Shown piece by piece: positions 17,320 through 28,200 of a stretch of DNA of 64,000 bases. The position numbers and the translations under genes were made by a program. The notes beneath the pieces are model-generated. The model did no database searches, had not been told where the DNA came from, and was given only the letters and a program-made list of their open reading frames with translations. Origin of the DNA: Ramlibacter ginsenosidimutans (GTDB lineage Bacteria > Pseudomonadota > Gammaproteobacteria > Burkholderiales > Burkholderiaceae_C); the NCBI RefSeq assembly GCF_042678185.1, contig NZ_JBHUDQ010000022.1, one strand, 5' to 3'. Every line of letters starts with the position of its first letter. Positions within the stretch are counted from its first letter, which is position 1.

Positions 17320-19934
17320 TGGGCGCCGCGGCCGTCCTGCAGGCCGGAACGGGCGAGGCGGTCGCGGCGGTGCGCGACGCGTACAAGGCCCGCAAGGCGC
17401 AGTTGCTCGCGTCGCTGCAGTCCGACGGCGGCTCCACGCGCAACATCAAGCGCCTGCTGCAATCACTGGCGCAGGCGGCGGACGACGCGCTGCGCGGACT
17501 CTGGGAAGCCGCGGGGCTGCCTGCGCAGATGGCGCTGGTTGCCGTCGGCGGCTTCGGCCGCGGCGAGCTGTTCCCGCATTCGGACGTGGACGTCCTGCTG
17601 CTCCTGCCCGACGGCGAACAGGACGCGGCGCTGCAGCAGCGCATCGAGCGCTTCATCGGCAGTTGCTGGGACTCCGGACTGGAGATCGGCTCCAGCGTGC
17701 GCACGCCCGAGGAATGCCTGGCGCGCTCGGCCGAGGACGTCACGGTGCAGACCTCGCTGCTCGAGGCCCGCCTGGTGGCGGGATCGCGCAAGCTGTTCGG
17801 CACCTTCCGCGAGCGCTTCCGCGCCCAGTTGGACCCGCGTGCCTTCTTCACCGCCAAGACGCTGGAGATGCGGCAGCGGCACACCAAGTTCGAGAACACG
17901 CCCTACGCGCTGGAGCCGAACTGCAAGGAGTCCCCCGGCGGCCTGCGCGACCTGCAGGTGGTGCTGTGGGTGGCGAACGCGGCAGGCTTCGGCAAGAGCT
18001 GGGACGAACTGGCGCGGCGCGGCCTGGCCACGCCGTTCGAGGCGCGGCAGATCAAGCGCAACGAAGCCCTGCTGTCGATGATCCGGGCGCGCCTGCACGT
18101 GGTCGCCGGCCGGCGCGAGGACCGGCTGGTGTTCGACCTGCAGAACGCCGTCGCCGATTCCTTCGGCTACAAGGCGGTGATGCGGGCCGACGGGCGCATC
18201 GTGGCGCGCGCGGGCGAACGCCTGATGAAGCGCTACTACTGGGCAGCCAAGGCAGTCGCCCAGCTGAACCAGATCCTGCTGCTGAACATCGAGGAGCGGC
18301 TGCATCCCGCCGCCGCGGAGTCGCGCCCGATCAACGAGCGCTTCGCGGAGAAGGCCGGGACGATCGAGGTCGCGAGCGACGACCTCTACCTGAGGAATCC
18401 GCACGCGATCCTCGAGACCTTCCTGCTGTACCAGACCACCCCCGGCGTCCAGGGGCTGTCGGCGCGCACGCTGCGCGCGCTGTACCACGCGCGCAAGGTC
18501 ATGGACGCGAAGTTCCGCAACGACCCGGCGAACCACGCCACCTTCCGCGCCATGCTGATGCAGCCGCGCGGCATCACGCACGCGCTGCGGCTGATGAACC
18601 AGACCTCGGTGCTGGGCCGGTACCTGTGGGTGTTCCGCCGCATCGTCGGCCAGATGCAGCACGACCTGTTCCACGTGTACACGGTGGACCAGCACATCCT
18701 GATGGTCGTGCGCAACGTGCGGCGCTTCTTCATGGCGGAGCACGCGCACGAATACCCGTTCTGCTCGCAGCTCGCCGCCGGCTGGGACAAGCCCTACATC
18801 CTCTACACCGCCGCGCTGTTCCACGACATCGCCAAGGGCCGCGGCGGCGACCACTCGGACCTGGGCGCCGTGGAGGTGCGCCGCTTCTGCCGGCAGCACG
18901 AGATCGACCCTTCGGACACGAAGCTGATCGAGTTCCTCGTGCGCGAACACCTGCTCATGAGCCGCGTCGCGCAGAAGGAGGACCTCGGCGACCCCGAGGT
19001 GATCCAGGCCTTCGCCAGGCGCGTGGGCAACGAGCGCTATCTCACGGCGCTGTACCTGCTGACCGTCGCCGACGTGCGCGGCACCAGCCCCAAGGTGTGG
19101 AATGCCTGGAAGGGCAAGCTGCTGGAGGACCTGTACCGGTACACGGTGCGTTCGCTCGGCGGCGCCGCGCCCGACCCGAAGGCGGAAGTCGAGGCCCGCA
19201 AGCGCGACGCGCTGGTGCAACTGCAGCTGTTCGCGCTGCCGTTCGAGGCGCACAAGAAGCTGTGGGACACGCTCGACGTCGGCTACTTCATGCGCCACGA
19301 GGCCGGCGACATCGCCTGGCACACGCGCCATGTCTCGCGCCACGTGGGCACGGCCAAGGTGATCGTGCGCGCGCGCATGTCGCCGGTCGGCGAAGGCCTG
19401 CAGGTGCTGGTCTACACGAAGGACCAGCCCGACCTGTTCGCGCGCATCTGCGGCTACTTCGATCACGCCGGCTTCAGCATCCTGGATGCGAAGATCCACA
19501 CGGCCACCAACGGCTACGCGCTCGACACCTTCCAGGTGGTCACCGCGATGCTGCCGGACCACTACCGCGAGCTGTGCAGCATGGTGGAGTCCGAGCTGGC
19601 CAGCACCATCGCGGCTGCCGGCCCGCTGCCCGCGCCCGGACGCGGCCGCGTGTCGCGGCGCGTGAAGAGCTTCCCGATCCCGCCGCGCGTGGACCTGCGG
19701 CCGGACGAGCGCGCGCAGCACTGGCTGCTGTCGATCTCGGCGAACGACCGCGTCGGCCTGCTCTACTCGATCGCGCGCGTGCTGGCGCAGCACAAGCTGA
19801 ACCTGCAGCTCGCCAAGATCAGCACGCTGGGCGAGCGCGTGGAGGACACGTTCCTGGTGGACGGTCCCGAGCTGCAGCAGAACCGCAAGCAGCTGGAGAT
19901 CGAGACCGAGCTGCTCGAAGCCGTCGCGGGTTGA
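17319..19934 (+). CDS. glnD: Bifunctional uridylyltransferase/uridylyl-removing enzyme GlnD
   Basis: Nitrogen sensor that adds UMP to PII proteins or removes it according to glutamine level. The 871-residue protein has all four parts: nucleotidyltransferase motif GGFGRGELFPHSDVDVLLL (about 75-93), a PII-uridylyltransferase linker, an HD domain with LFHDIAKGRGGDHS (about 505-518), and two C-terminal ACT domains (about 690-765 and 800-868) that bind glutamine. The ATG overlaps the map stop, so translation is probably coupled. The map-glnD order is common in betaproteobacteria. Confidence 0.96.
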   Translation: MGAAAVLQAGTGEAVAAVRDAYKARKAQLLASLQSDGGSTRNIKRLLQSLAQAADDALRGLWEAAGLPAQMALVAVGGFGRGELFPHSDVDVLLLLPDGEQDAALQQRIERFIGSCWDSGLEIGSSVRTPEECLARSAEDVTVQTSLLEARLVAGSRKLFGTFRERFRAQLDPRAFFTAKTLEMRQRHTKFENTPYALEPNCKESPGGLRDLQVVLWVANAAGFGKSWDELARRGLATPFEARQIKRNEALLSMIRARLHVVAGRREDRLVFDLQNAVADSFGYKAVMRADGRIVARAGERLMKRYYWAAKAVAQLNQILLLNIEERLHPAAAESRPINERFAEKAGTIEVASDDLYLRNPHAILETFLLYQTTPGVQGLSARTLRALYHARKVMDAKFRNDPANHATFRAMLMQPRGITHALRLMNQTSVLGRYLWVFRRIVGQMQHDLFHVYTVDQHILMVVRNVRRFFMAEHAHEYPFCSQLAAGWDKPYILYTAALFHDIAKGRGGDHSDLGAVEVRRFCRQHEIDPSDTKLIEFLVREHLLMSRVAQKEDLGDPEVIQAFARRVGNERYLTALYLLTVADVRGTSPKVWNAWKGKLLEDLYRYTVRSLGGAAPDPKAEVEARKRDALVQLQLFALPFEAHKKLWDTLDVGYFMRHEAGDIAWHTRHVSRHVGTAKVIVRARMSPVGEGLQVLVYTKDQPDLFARICGYFDHAGFSILDAKIHTATNGYALDTFQVVTAMLPDHYRELCSMVESELASTIAAAGPLPAPGRGRVSRRVKSFPIPPRVDLRPDERAQHWLLSISANDRVGLLYSIARVLAQHKLNLQLAKISTLGERVEDTFLVDGPELQQNRKQLEIETELLEAVAG

Positions 19935-20051
19935 GGCATCTTGTGGCGGCGGTTTACGCGAAATTCCTAGCGGCTCGCGGACGTTTCCCCTCCACCGTCC
20001 AGTAGCATCGCGACGGCCCGCAAAGGGCCATCGTTGGAGAGGAACACAAGC

Positions 20052-21068
20052 ATGCTGAAGAACATTGCGCGCCGCAGCCTCGTGCTGCTCGCGCTCGCCG
20101 CCACGGGCGCCGCACTCGCGCAGAAACCCACGCCCCGGTCCACCGCGCCGGCCACGCCGGCTGCGCCGCTGAACTGGCCGACGCGGCCGCTGCGCATCAT
20201 CGTCGGCTTCCCCGCCGGCTCCACGCCCGACCTGGTGGCACGCACGATCTCCGAGCCGCTGGCCAAGGCGATCGGGCAGCCCGTGATCGTCGAGAACCGG
20301 CCCGGCGCCGGCGGCAACATCGCCGCCGACGCGGTGGTGCGCGCGACGGACAACCACACCATCGGCTTCATGATCAACGGCAACATGACCATTGCCAAGA
20401 TACTGAATCCGGCGGTGCCCTACGACCCGCAGCGCGACCTGCAGCCCCTCAGCCTGATCGGCACGGCGCCGCTGCTGCTGGCCGCGCCGGCCAACGCACC
20501 GGGCAAGGATGCGCAGGAGTTCTTCCTGGCGGCACGCAACGCGGGCGACAAGTGGAGCTACGGCTCGCCCGGCGTCGGCACGGTGGGCCACATCGGCATG
20601 GAACTGCTGAAGACCAAGACCAACATGACGGCGGTGCACGTGCCCTGGCCGGGCAATCCGCAGGTGATCAACGCACTGGTCAGCAACCAGATCCAGCTGG
20701 CGCTGCTGCCGCCCGGGCTCGCGGCACCGCAGGTGAAGGCGGGCAAGCTGAAGGCGATCGGCGTGACGTCCCTGGGCCGCAGCCCTCTGGCCCCCGAATA
20801 CCCCACGCTCAACGAATTGGGCATCCGCGGCTTCCAGCTGGAGATCTGGGTCGCCGCGGCGGCGCCGAACTCCATGCCCAAGCCCATTGCGCAGAAGCTG
20901 TCCACGCTGATCGCCGGCATCACCCGCACACCCGAAGTGCGCGGCAAGCTGTTCCAGCAAGGCTGGCAGGCAGTGGGCACCAGCGCGGAAGGGCTCGCCA
21001 ATCGCATCCGGAACGACACCGCGGTGTTGGGCGGCGTGATCCTGATGCGCGGCATCAAGGCGGAATAG
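20052..21068 (+). CDS. Bug/TctC family substrate-binding protein
   Basis: Second orphan periplasmic receptor in the window, 338 residues. A signal peptide (MLKNIARRSLVLLALAATGA...ALAQ) is followed by a Pro/Ala linker, then WPTRPLRIIVGFPAGSTPDL, VIVENRPGAGGNIAADAVV and VPYDPQRDLQPL, the Bug hallmarks. The ATG at 20052 has GGAGAGGA about 8 bases upstream. It follows glnD by 117 bases, in which I see no gene or clear terminator. No transporter membrane genes are nearby. Sequence differs clearly from the receptor at 10915, so it likely binds another acid. Confidence 0.92.
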   Translation: MLKNIARRSLVLLALAATGAALAQKPTPRSTAPATPAAPLNWPTRPLRIIVGFPAGSTPDLVARTISEPLAKAIGQPVIVENRPGAGGNIAADAVVRATDNHTIGFMINGNMTIAKILNPAVPYDPQRDLQPLSLIGTAPLLLAAPANAPGKDAQEFFLAARNAGDKWSYGSPGVGTVGHIGMELLKTKTNMTAVHVPWPGNPQVINALVSNQIQLALLPPGLAAPQVKAGKLKAIGVTSLGRSPLAPEYPTLNELGIRGFQLEIWVAAAAPNSMPKPIAQKLSTLIAGITRTPEVRGKLFQQGWQAVGTSAEGLANRIRNDTAVLGGVILMRGIKAE

Positions 21069-21092
21069 ACCGCCTGCGGGGCTCGCTGCGCG

Positions 21093-21437
21093 TCAGCGGC
21101 GGCGCGCGGCGGGGCTCTTGCTGTTGCGCAAGGGACCGACGGCCCCGCGCATGATCCGCAGCAGCACCAGCAGCACGGCCGCCCCGGTCACCGCGCCCAC
21201 GAGCGCCGCGGGGTGGACGCCCGTGGCGGACTCCGCCAGCCCGAGCATCGCGGCCGTGGATTCGGCGCCGATGAAGGAGCCGAAGACGCCGACCAGTACC
21301 TCCTCCACCCGCTGGATCCGGCCCCGGCTTTGCATCACCATGCCGAACAACCAGCCCGCAAGCGCACCGACGGCGCACCAGATGAAGAAGGAAAAAGTGA
21401 TCGCCGCCCCTTGCCACGGACTTCCGTGGAAGCCCAT
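21093..21437 (-). CDS. GlsB/YeaQ/YmgE-like small membrane protein
   Basis: A 114-residue protein with three to four hydrophobic segments: residues 10-32 (ITFSFFIWCAVGALAGWLFG), 45-65 and 75-97. The blocks GALAGWLFGMVMQSRGRI and VEEVLVGVFGSFIGAE match the transglycosylase-associated (GlsB/YeaQ/YmgE) family, small stress-linked membrane proteins of unknown activity. A basic tail (RRR) ends the protein. It lies between the convergent Bug gene and the def gene; its start ATG has no strong ribosome site. Confidence 0.75.
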   Translation of the reverse strand: MGFHGSPWQGAAITFSFFIWCAVGALAGWLFGMVMQSRGRIQRVEEVLVGVFGSFIGAESTAAMLGLAESATGVHPAALVGAVTGAAVLLVLLRIMRGAVGPLRNSKSPAARRR

Positions 21438-21478
21438 GGTGACAGGCTTGCCCGGCGGTCAAAGACTTTATTTCGGCT

Positions 21479-22018
21479 TCAGTCGTCCTCTGTGGCATCC
21501 AGGCCCGGAAACAACACTTCGGTGTAGCCGAAGCTGCCGAAATCACGGATGCGCATCGGGTACAGCTTGCCCACCAGGTGGTCGCACTCGTGCTGCACCA
21601 CGCGGGCGTGAAATCCTTCCGCTTCGCGTTCGATGCGCCGACCCCGTTCGTCATGGCCGCTGTAGCGGATGCGCCGCCAGCGCGGCACCTTCCCTCGCAG
21701 GCCGGGGACGGACAGGCAGCCCTCCCAGTCCTCTTCCTCTTCGGCCGACAGCGGCGTGATCTGCGGATTGAGCAGGATCGTCCTGGGCACGGGTGGCGCG
21801 TCCGGATAGCGCGGGTTCGGCGTGTCGGTGCCGAAGATCACGACTTGCAGGTCCACGCCGATCTGCGGCGCGGCCAGGCCGGCGCCGTTGGCGGCGCGCA
21901 TGGTGTCCTGCAGGTCGTCGATCAGCGCATGCAGCGCCTCGGTGTCGAACTCGCGCACCGGCTGCGCGACGCGCAGCAGGCGCGGGTCGCCCATCTTCAA
22001 TATGTCTCGCACGGTCAT
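21479..22018 (-). CDS. def: Peptide deformylase
   Basis: Removes the formyl group from the N-terminal methionine of new proteins. All three active-site motifs are present in the 179-residue protein: GAGLAAPQIG (45-54), EGCLSVPG with metal ligand C101, and QHECDHLVG with H143, E144 and H147. This partner of map is encoded about 4 kb away on the other strand rather than beside fmt, as in many bacteria, so it may be a second copy. It has extra acidic residues at 93-97 and at the C-terminus (ATEDD). Confidence 0.95.
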   Translation of the reverse strand: MTVRDILKMGDPRLLRVAQPVREFDTEALHALIDDLQDTMRAANGAGLAAPQIGVDLQVVIFGTDTPNPRYPDAPPVPRTILLNPQITPLSAEEEEDWEGCLSVPGLRGKVPRWRRIRYSGHDERGRRIEREAEGFHARVVQHECDHLVGKLYPMRIRDFGSFGYTEVLFPGLDATEDD

Positions 22019-22072
22019 GCGGGAAGCATAGCGGCAAGCGCACGCCCTGCGCTCGCGCGGGGCCGCGGGACG

Positions 22073-24151
22073 TCAGCCCGCCAGCAACTGGCGCAGGCCG
22101 TCTTCGTCCAGCACCGCAACCCCCAGCTCGCGCGCCTTGTCCAGCTTGCTGCCTGCTTCGGCGCCGGCCACGACGTAGTCGGTCTTCTTGCTCACCGAGC
22201 CGGCGACCTTGGCGCCCGCGGCTTCCAGCAGCTCCTTGGCTTCGTCGCGCGAGAGCGTCGGCAGGGTGCCGGTGAGCACCACGGTCTTGCCGGCCAGCGG
22301 CAGCTGCGCCGGCCGCGTGGGCGCGCCCTCTTCCCAGTGCACGCCGCAGGCACGCAGCTGCTCGATGACCTCGCGGTTGTGCGGCTGCTGGAAAAAGGCA
22401 TGGATGCTCTCGGCCACGATCGGCCCGACGTCCGGCACCTCCAGCAACTGCTCGACGCCGGCATCCATGATCGCGTCGAGCTGGCCGAAGTGGCGCGCCA
22501 GATCGCGGGCCGTGGCTTCGCCCACGTGCCGGATGCCCAGGCCGTAGAGGAACCGCGGCAGCGTCGTCGCCTTGGATTTCTCGAGAGCCGCCAGCAGGTT
22601 GAGCGCCGATTTCTCGCCCATGCGCTCCAGCGCCACCAGCCCTTGCAGGCCGAGGCGATAGAGGTCGGGCAACACGCGGATCACGTTCGCATCCACCATC
22701 TGGTCCACCAGCTTCTCGCCGAGGCCCTCGATGTCCATCGCGCGGCGCTGCGCGAAGTGCAGGATGGCGTGCTTGCGCTGGGCGCTGCAGAACAACCCGC
22801 CGGTGCAGCGGTAGTCGGCCTCGCCTTCCTCGCGCACCGCCGCGGAGCCGCAGACCGGACAGGTGTGGGGCATGGTGAAGGGCTGCGCGCCGGGCTGGCG
22901 CTTGTCCGCAACGACAGCGACCACCTCGGGAATGACGTCGCCCGCGCGGCGCACGATCACCGTGTCGCCCACGCGCACGTCCTTGCGCCGCGCCTCGTCC
23001 TCGTTGTGCAAGGTGGCGTTGGTGACGGTCACGCCGCCGACGAACACCGGCTGCAGGTGCGCGACCGGCGTGAGCTTGCCGGTGCGGCCGACGTACACGG
23101 CGATGGCTTCGACCGTCGTCAGCTGCTCCTGCGCCGGGAACTTGTGCGCGACCGCCCAGCGCGGCTCGCGGGTGACAAAGCCCATCTGCTTCTGCAAGGC
23201 CAGGCTGTTCACCTTGTAGACGACGCCGTCGATGTCGAACGGCAGGCTGTCGCGATCGCGCCCCACGGCCTGGTGATACGCCACCAGGTCCTCGGCGCCG
23301 CGCGCGAGCACGACACGCTCCGACACCGGCACGCCCCAGGCCTTGAGCGCCTGCAGCACCTCGTAGTGCGTACTGAACTCCGGGCCGCCTTCGATCTCGC
23401 CCCAGCCGTAGGCATAGAAGCTCAGGGGCCGCTGGCGCGCGATCGCCGGGTCCAGCTGGCGCACGGCGCCGGCGGCGGCGTTGCGCGGATTGACGAAGGT
23501 CTTCTCGTTCTTCGCGCCCTTCGCAATCTTCTCGCGCTGCAGCTCGTTCAGGCGTTCGAAGTCGTCGCGGCGCATGTAGACCTCGCCGCGCACTTCGAGC
23601 ACCGCCGGGGGCGCCCCCACGCCACCCTTGCCCTTGTGGCCGACAGAGTGGAGCTTCAGGGGGATCTGCCCGATGGTGCGGATGTTCTGCGTCACGTCCT
23701 CGCCGACCTCGCCGTCGCCCCGCGTGGCCGCCTGCACCAGCACGCCGTGCTCGTAGCGCAGGTTCAGCGCGAGCCCGTCGAACTTCAGCTCGGCGACGTA
23801 TTCGACCGGCGGATCGGACTCCTGCAGTCCCAGTTCGCGCCGCACGCGCGCGTCGAAACTGCGGGCGCCGCTCGCCTCGATGTCGGTCTCGGTGCGGATC
23901 GACAGCATCGGCACCTTGTGCCTGACCTTGGCGAACCCCTCCAGCACCTGGCCACCGACGCGCTGGGTCGGCGAGTCGGGCGTGTGCAGCTCGGGATATT
24001 GCGTCTCCAGCGCCTGGAGTTCCCGGAACAGCTTGTCGTATTCGGCGTCCGGGATCTCCGGCGCGTCCAGCACGTAGTACCGGTAGTTGTGGTGGTGCAG
24101 GAGTTCGCGCAGCGCGTCGGCGCGCTCCGCAGCGCGGGCCGGAGCGCTCAT
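22073..24151 (-). CDS. ligA: NAD-dependent DNA ligase LigA
   Basis: Seals nicks in replication and repair using NAD. At 692 residues it is full length. Visible parts: the Ia domain at the N-terminus (HHHNYRYYVLDAPEIPDAEYD), the adenylation Lys in ELKFDGLALNLRYEHG, the OB-fold region (GKLTPVAHLQPVFVGG), a four-Cys zinc finger (CPVCG ... CTGGLFCSAQ), helix-hairpin-helix repeats, and a C-terminal BRCT domain (LPLAGKTVVLTGTLPTLSRD). The ATG overlaps the stop of zipA upstream (ATGA), in a smc-zipA-ligA order seen in other betaproteobacteria. Confidence 0.97.
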   Translation of the reverse strand: MSAPARAAERADALRELLHHHNYRYYVLDAPEIPDAEYDKLFRELQALETQYPELHTPDSPTQRVGGQVLEGFAKVRHKVPMLSIRTETDIEASGARSFDARVRRELGLQESDPPVEYVAELKFDGLALNLRYEHGVLVQAATRGDGEVGEDVTQNIRTIGQIPLKLHSVGHKGKGGVGAPPAVLEVRGEVYMRRDDFERLNELQREKIAKGAKNEKTFVNPRNAAAGAVRQLDPAIARQRPLSFYAYGWGEIEGGPEFSTHYEVLQALKAWGVPVSERVVLARGAEDLVAYHQAVGRDRDSLPFDIDGVVYKVNSLALQKQMGFVTREPRWAVAHKFPAQEQLTTVEAIAVYVGRTGKLTPVAHLQPVFVGGVTVTNATLHNEDEARRKDVRVGDTVIVRRAGDVIPEVVAVVADKRQPGAQPFTMPHTCPVCGSAAVREEGEADYRCTGGLFCSAQRKHAILHFAQRRAMDIEGLGEKLVDQMVDANVIRVLPDLYRLGLQGLVALERMGEKSALNLLAALEKSKATTLPRFLYGLGIRHVGEATARDLARHFGQLDAIMDAGVEQLLEVPDVGPIVAESIHAFFQQPHNREVIEQLRACGVHWEEGAPTRPAQLPLAGKTVVLTGTLPTLSRDEAKELLEAAGAKVAGSVSKKTDYVVAGAEAGSKLDKARELGVAVLDEDGLRQLLAG

Positions 24152-25182
24152 GAAAACAGCCGGCGCGCCTGGTCGCTTCCCGCCGACAGGTCGCGCGCGT
24201 CGAGGGTGTCGTACAGCTGCTCGAGGTCCGAGCCGATCACGTCCAGTGCCTCGGGCGGGATGACGCGTCCGTCGTCGTCCGTGATCAGGCCGTCCATGGA
24301 CGCGGCCAGCGCGAGCGCCGCATCCCGCATGCGCACGAAAGGCTGCTCGGTGCGCGGCACATGGGTGACGTCCAGGCTCAACGTGACGTCGCGGATCGCG
24401 GACTGGGCCGGGTCGTCCGCCAGCGCCGCCTGGGTGGAAAACGACAGGCCCAGGATGGGCGCGACGCCGGGCTGGGCGGCGGGCAGCACCAGCCGTCCTG
24501 GCATGGCGCCGGCGATGAAGCCGACGCGCGCGGCGTTCTGGTGCACGTAGCCGGGACTCCAGGCGGCATTGCGCGCGCGCAGGGTGAAGCTCAGTTGCGC
24601 GTCATGGCTGCCCGCGAACTGGTCCAGCTCGCGCGCCCGCGCAACCTCGTCGCGCATTTCCGGGAATTCCGCCTCGCCATTCACCGCATCGGCGAAGGCC
24701 TGCGTCTTCATGACGAACTCGGAGTATTCGATCTCGTTGAGGGCGCCGCTGCGATTGGCCAGCTGCACACCGGCCTGGAACGCGGTGTAGCGCTCGCCGG
24801 CGCGCGGCGTTTCCCATTGTCCGGTCGCTTCATTGAGGCCTTCGATGGCGAAGGGCTTGCTGCCGGCGCGCCGCGTCGGCGGCAGGTGGCTGAGTGCCAT
24901 TTCGCCGGACACGTGCTGGTCCACGGCGATCTGTGCCAGCGCATCGATCAGGCCGTCGAGCCCCGGCTTGCGTTCGGGCAGCGGCAACGGCGCCAGCGGG
25001 GCGTCGTCGAACACAGGCTCGGTGCGTTCGTCCAGCGCCACGTCGCCGGTGGGCGCCGGCGTCGCCGCGGCGAGCTCGGGCTGGCGCGGCGCATTGCGCC
25101 GCGTGGTCCATGCATTCCAGGCCACGATGGCCGCAAGCAGCAGCCCGCCCAGGATGGCCAGGCCCACGGTGAATCCGGACAC
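24148..25182 (-). CDS. zipA: ZipA-like cell division protein
   Basis: A 344-residue bitopic protein. Residues 4-25 form an N-terminal membrane anchor (FTVGLAILGGLLLAAIVAWNA). A Pro/Ala-rich linker (about 30-75) precedes the C-terminal FtsZ-binding domain (about 190-335), where the family is recognisable by FVMKTQAFADAVNGEAEFP-type and LPAAQPGVAPILGLSFST blocks. ZipA tethers FtsZ to the membrane. Identification rests on layout, and on position between smc and ligA with an ATGA overlap to ligA; sequence conservation in this family is low. Confidence 0.8.
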   Translation of the reverse strand: MSGFTVGLAILGGLLLAAIVAWNAWTTRRNAPRQPELAAATPAPTGDVALDERTEPVFDDAPLAPLPLPERKPGLDGLIDALAQIAVDQHVSGEMALSHLPPTRRAGSKPFAIEGLNEATGQWETPRAGERYTAFQAGVQLANRSGALNEIEYSEFVMKTQAFADAVNGEAEFPEMRDEVARARELDQFAGSHDAQLSFTLRARNAAWSPGYVHQNAARVGFIAGAMPGRLVLPAAQPGVAPILGLSFSTQAALADDPAQSAIRDVTLSLDVTHVPRTEQPFVRMRDAALALAASMDGLITDDDGRVIPPEALDVIGSDLEQLYDTLDARDLSAGSDQARRLFS

Positions 25183-25217
25183 CTAGCGGTCCTCCACGAC
25201 AGTGACCCTGGCAGCGC

Positions 25218-28200
25218 TCATGCGGGTTCGACCATCGAGACCGCGGACTCCATGTCCACCGCCACGATGCGCGAGACGCCCTGCTCCTGCATGGTCACGC
25301 CGATCAGCTGCTCGGCCATCTCCATCGCGATCTTGTTGTGGCTGATGAACAGGAACTGCGTTTCCTTGCTCATGCTGCTCACGAGCTTGGCGTAGCGCTC
25401 GGTGTTGGCGTCGTCCAGCGGCGCGTCCACTTCGTCCAGCAGGCAGAAGGGCGCGGGGTTGAGCTGGAAGATCGCGAACACCAGCGCGATGGCCGTCAGC
25501 GCCTTCTCTCCGCCGGACAGCAGGTGGATGGTCTGGTTCTTCTTGCCGGGCGGCTGCGCCATCACCTGCACGCCGGAGTCGAGGATCTCCTCGCCCGTCA
25601 TCACCAGCCTGGCGTTGCCTCCTCCGAACAGCTCCGGGAACATGCGGCCGAAGTGCTCGTTGACCGTCTGGAAGGTGCTGCCCAGGAGGTCGCGCGTCTC
25701 CGCGTCGATCTTCTTGATGGCGTCTTCCAGCGTGGTCATGGCATCGACCAGGTCCTTGGACTGCGCGTCGAGGAAGGTCTTGCGCTCGCGCGCCGTGGCG
25801 AGCTCCTCCAGCGCAGCCAGGTTCACGGCGCCCAGTGCGTTGATCTCGCGGTGGATGCGATCGATGTCCGATTGCATGCCGGACAGGCGCACGTTGCCTT
25901 CGGCGACCGACTTCGCAACCGCCTCGAGGTCCGCCTGTGCCTCGGTCAGCATCTGCGTGTACTGCTCCAGGCCCAGGCGCGCCGCCTGCTCCTTGAGCTG
26001 CAGCTCGGTGATGCGCTGGCGAAGCGGGTCGAGCTCGCGTTCGAGCTGCAGGCGGCGTTCGTCGCTGGCGCGCAGCTTGGCGGTGAGGTCGTCGTACTCG
26101 CTGCGCTTGGCGCCCAGGGCCTGCTCGCGCTCGGACTTGAGTTGCAGCGCGCTCTGCAGGCCTGCCTGCGCGGCCGCGTCGGTAAGGCGTGACAGTTCGG
26201 CCTGCGCGCGTTCTTCTTCCGCCGCGATGGACGTGGCCTGCTGCGCCGCCGTCTCGATGGCACGCTGCAGCTCGCCGCGCCGCGCTTCCAGTGCGCGCTG
26301 GGCATACTGCGCTTCTTGCGCCTGGCGCTCCAGGCTGCGGTGCTGCTCGCGCGCTTCGGCGAGCTTGCGCTCGGTCTCGATGACGCGCTCGTCGAGCTGG
26401 GCATGGCGCTCCTGGCTGTCGGCCAGCTGCATATCCAGTTCCTCGAAGCGGCCTTCGGCGGCGACGCGGCGCTCCTGCAGCTCCTCCAGCAGCGCATCTA
26501 CTTCGGCGAGGTCGCCGGCGATCTGCTCGCTGCGCGCACGCGTCTGCTCGGCCAACTGGGTGAGGCGCATGCTCTCCACCTGCAGCTCGTGCGCGCGGCT
26601 CTGCGTTTCGGCCGCCTCGCGGCGCGCCGACGCCAGACGCTGGGACGCATCGCTGTACGCCGCTTCGGCACGCACCAGGGCCGAGCGCGCTTCTTCCGCG
26701 ATCAGCGCCTGCGCGCGCAACTGCTTTTCCAGGTTCTCGATTTCCTGCTGACGGGCCAGCAGGCCGGCCTGCTCGGAGTCCTGTGCGTAGAAGCTCACGC
26801 TGTGCGCGGTGACGGCGTGGCCGGTCTTCACGTAGATCGCTTCGCCCGGCTGCAGCTTCTCGCGCGCGGCCAGCGCGTCTTCCAGGCTGTTGGCCGTGTA
26901 GCAGCCGTGCAGCCAGTCGCCCAGCAAGGCCTTCTGGCCGGCGTCGTTCAGGCGCAGGAGATCCGCCAGGCGCGGCAGGCTGCCCGCCGCTTCCGGCGCG
27001 GCAGCGGCAGGCGCGTGGTAGAAGGCCAGCTTGGCCGGCGGCGCGTCAGCGGCGAAGGCGCGGACCATGTCCAGGCGCGAGACCTCGAGCGCGCTCATGC
27101 GCTCGCGCAGCGCCGCTTCCAGCGCGTTCTCCCAGCCCTGCTCGATGTGGATCTTGGTCCACAGCGCCTGCATGCCGCCCAGGCCGTGCTTGGCCAGCCA
27201 GGGCTGCAGCTTCCCGTCGGTGCGGACCTTCTCCTGCAGCGCCTTCAGCGCCTCCATGCGCGCTGACAGGTCGGACTGGCGCGCGCCCTGCTGGTTCACG
27301 TCCTGCTGCTTCGCGCGGCGGTCCTCGTCCAGCTGCGGCACCTGCTCCTGCAACTCGTGCAGGCGCGCGTCGGCCGTCTCGGCGGCTTCCTGCGCCGCCG
27401 CCAGCTGTTGCTGCAGGTTGGCGAGGCGTTGTTCGTCCGGCGCCGCCAGCGCATTGCGGTCCGCCACGAGGCGCTCGCGGCGCTGGTTCAGCTGGCGCGA
27501 CTGCTCGTCGATGTTGCGCTGGTCGGCCGCCAGCACCTGGATCTGCTGCTGCACCTGCGAGACGGCGCTGCGCTGCTCCGAGGAGCGCTGCTGCGCCTGG
27601 CGCAGCGCCTCTTCCAGGTCCGGCAACTGCAGTCCCTGCTCCTCGACCTGCGCAGCGAGCAGCGTGGACTTCTCCTCGGCGTCCATGGACTGGGCGGCGA
27701 GGTTCTCGGTTTCCGTCTCCGCGTCTTCCTTGCGCGCGGCCCACTGCGCCGTCTGCTCCTTCAGCTGCACCAGCCGCTGTTCGACGCGCTGGCGGCCTTC
27801 GACGACGAAGCGGATCTCGGCTTCCAGCCGGCCGACTTCGGCGCTGGCTTCGTACAGCTGGCCCTGCGCCTGGTTCACCTGGTCGCCGGCGGCGTAGTGC
27901 GCCTGGCGGATGGTCTCCAGCTCGCTCTCGATGCGGCGCAGGTCGGCAACGCGCGATTCGAGGTCGATCACGGCCTTGTCCGCATCGGCCTTGATGCGGC
28001 CCTGGTCGGCCTCGGCCTCCGTGCGCTTGAGGTACCACAGCTGGTGCTGCTTGAGCGTGACCTCGGACTGCAGCGCGTTGTACCTGGCCGCGACCTCGGC
28101 CTGCTTCTCCAGCTTGTCGAGGTTGGCATTCAGCTCGCGCAGGATGTCTTCGACCCGCGTGAGGTTCTCGCGCGTGTCGTGCAGGCGGTTCTCGGTCTCG

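Noticed and set aside
17463..20960. A long minus-strand frame across glnD and the Bug gene
   Set aside because: Same codon-bias effect; the plus strand encodes a complete GlnD with four recognisable domains.
21479..22018. Calling def a pseudogene because it is not beside fmt
   Set aside because: All three active-site motifs are intact and the length is normal; location alone is not evidence of decay.
25946..27300. Repetitive sequence in smc
   Set aside because: Explained by the Glu/Gln/Ala-rich coiled coil; no exact tandem repeat.
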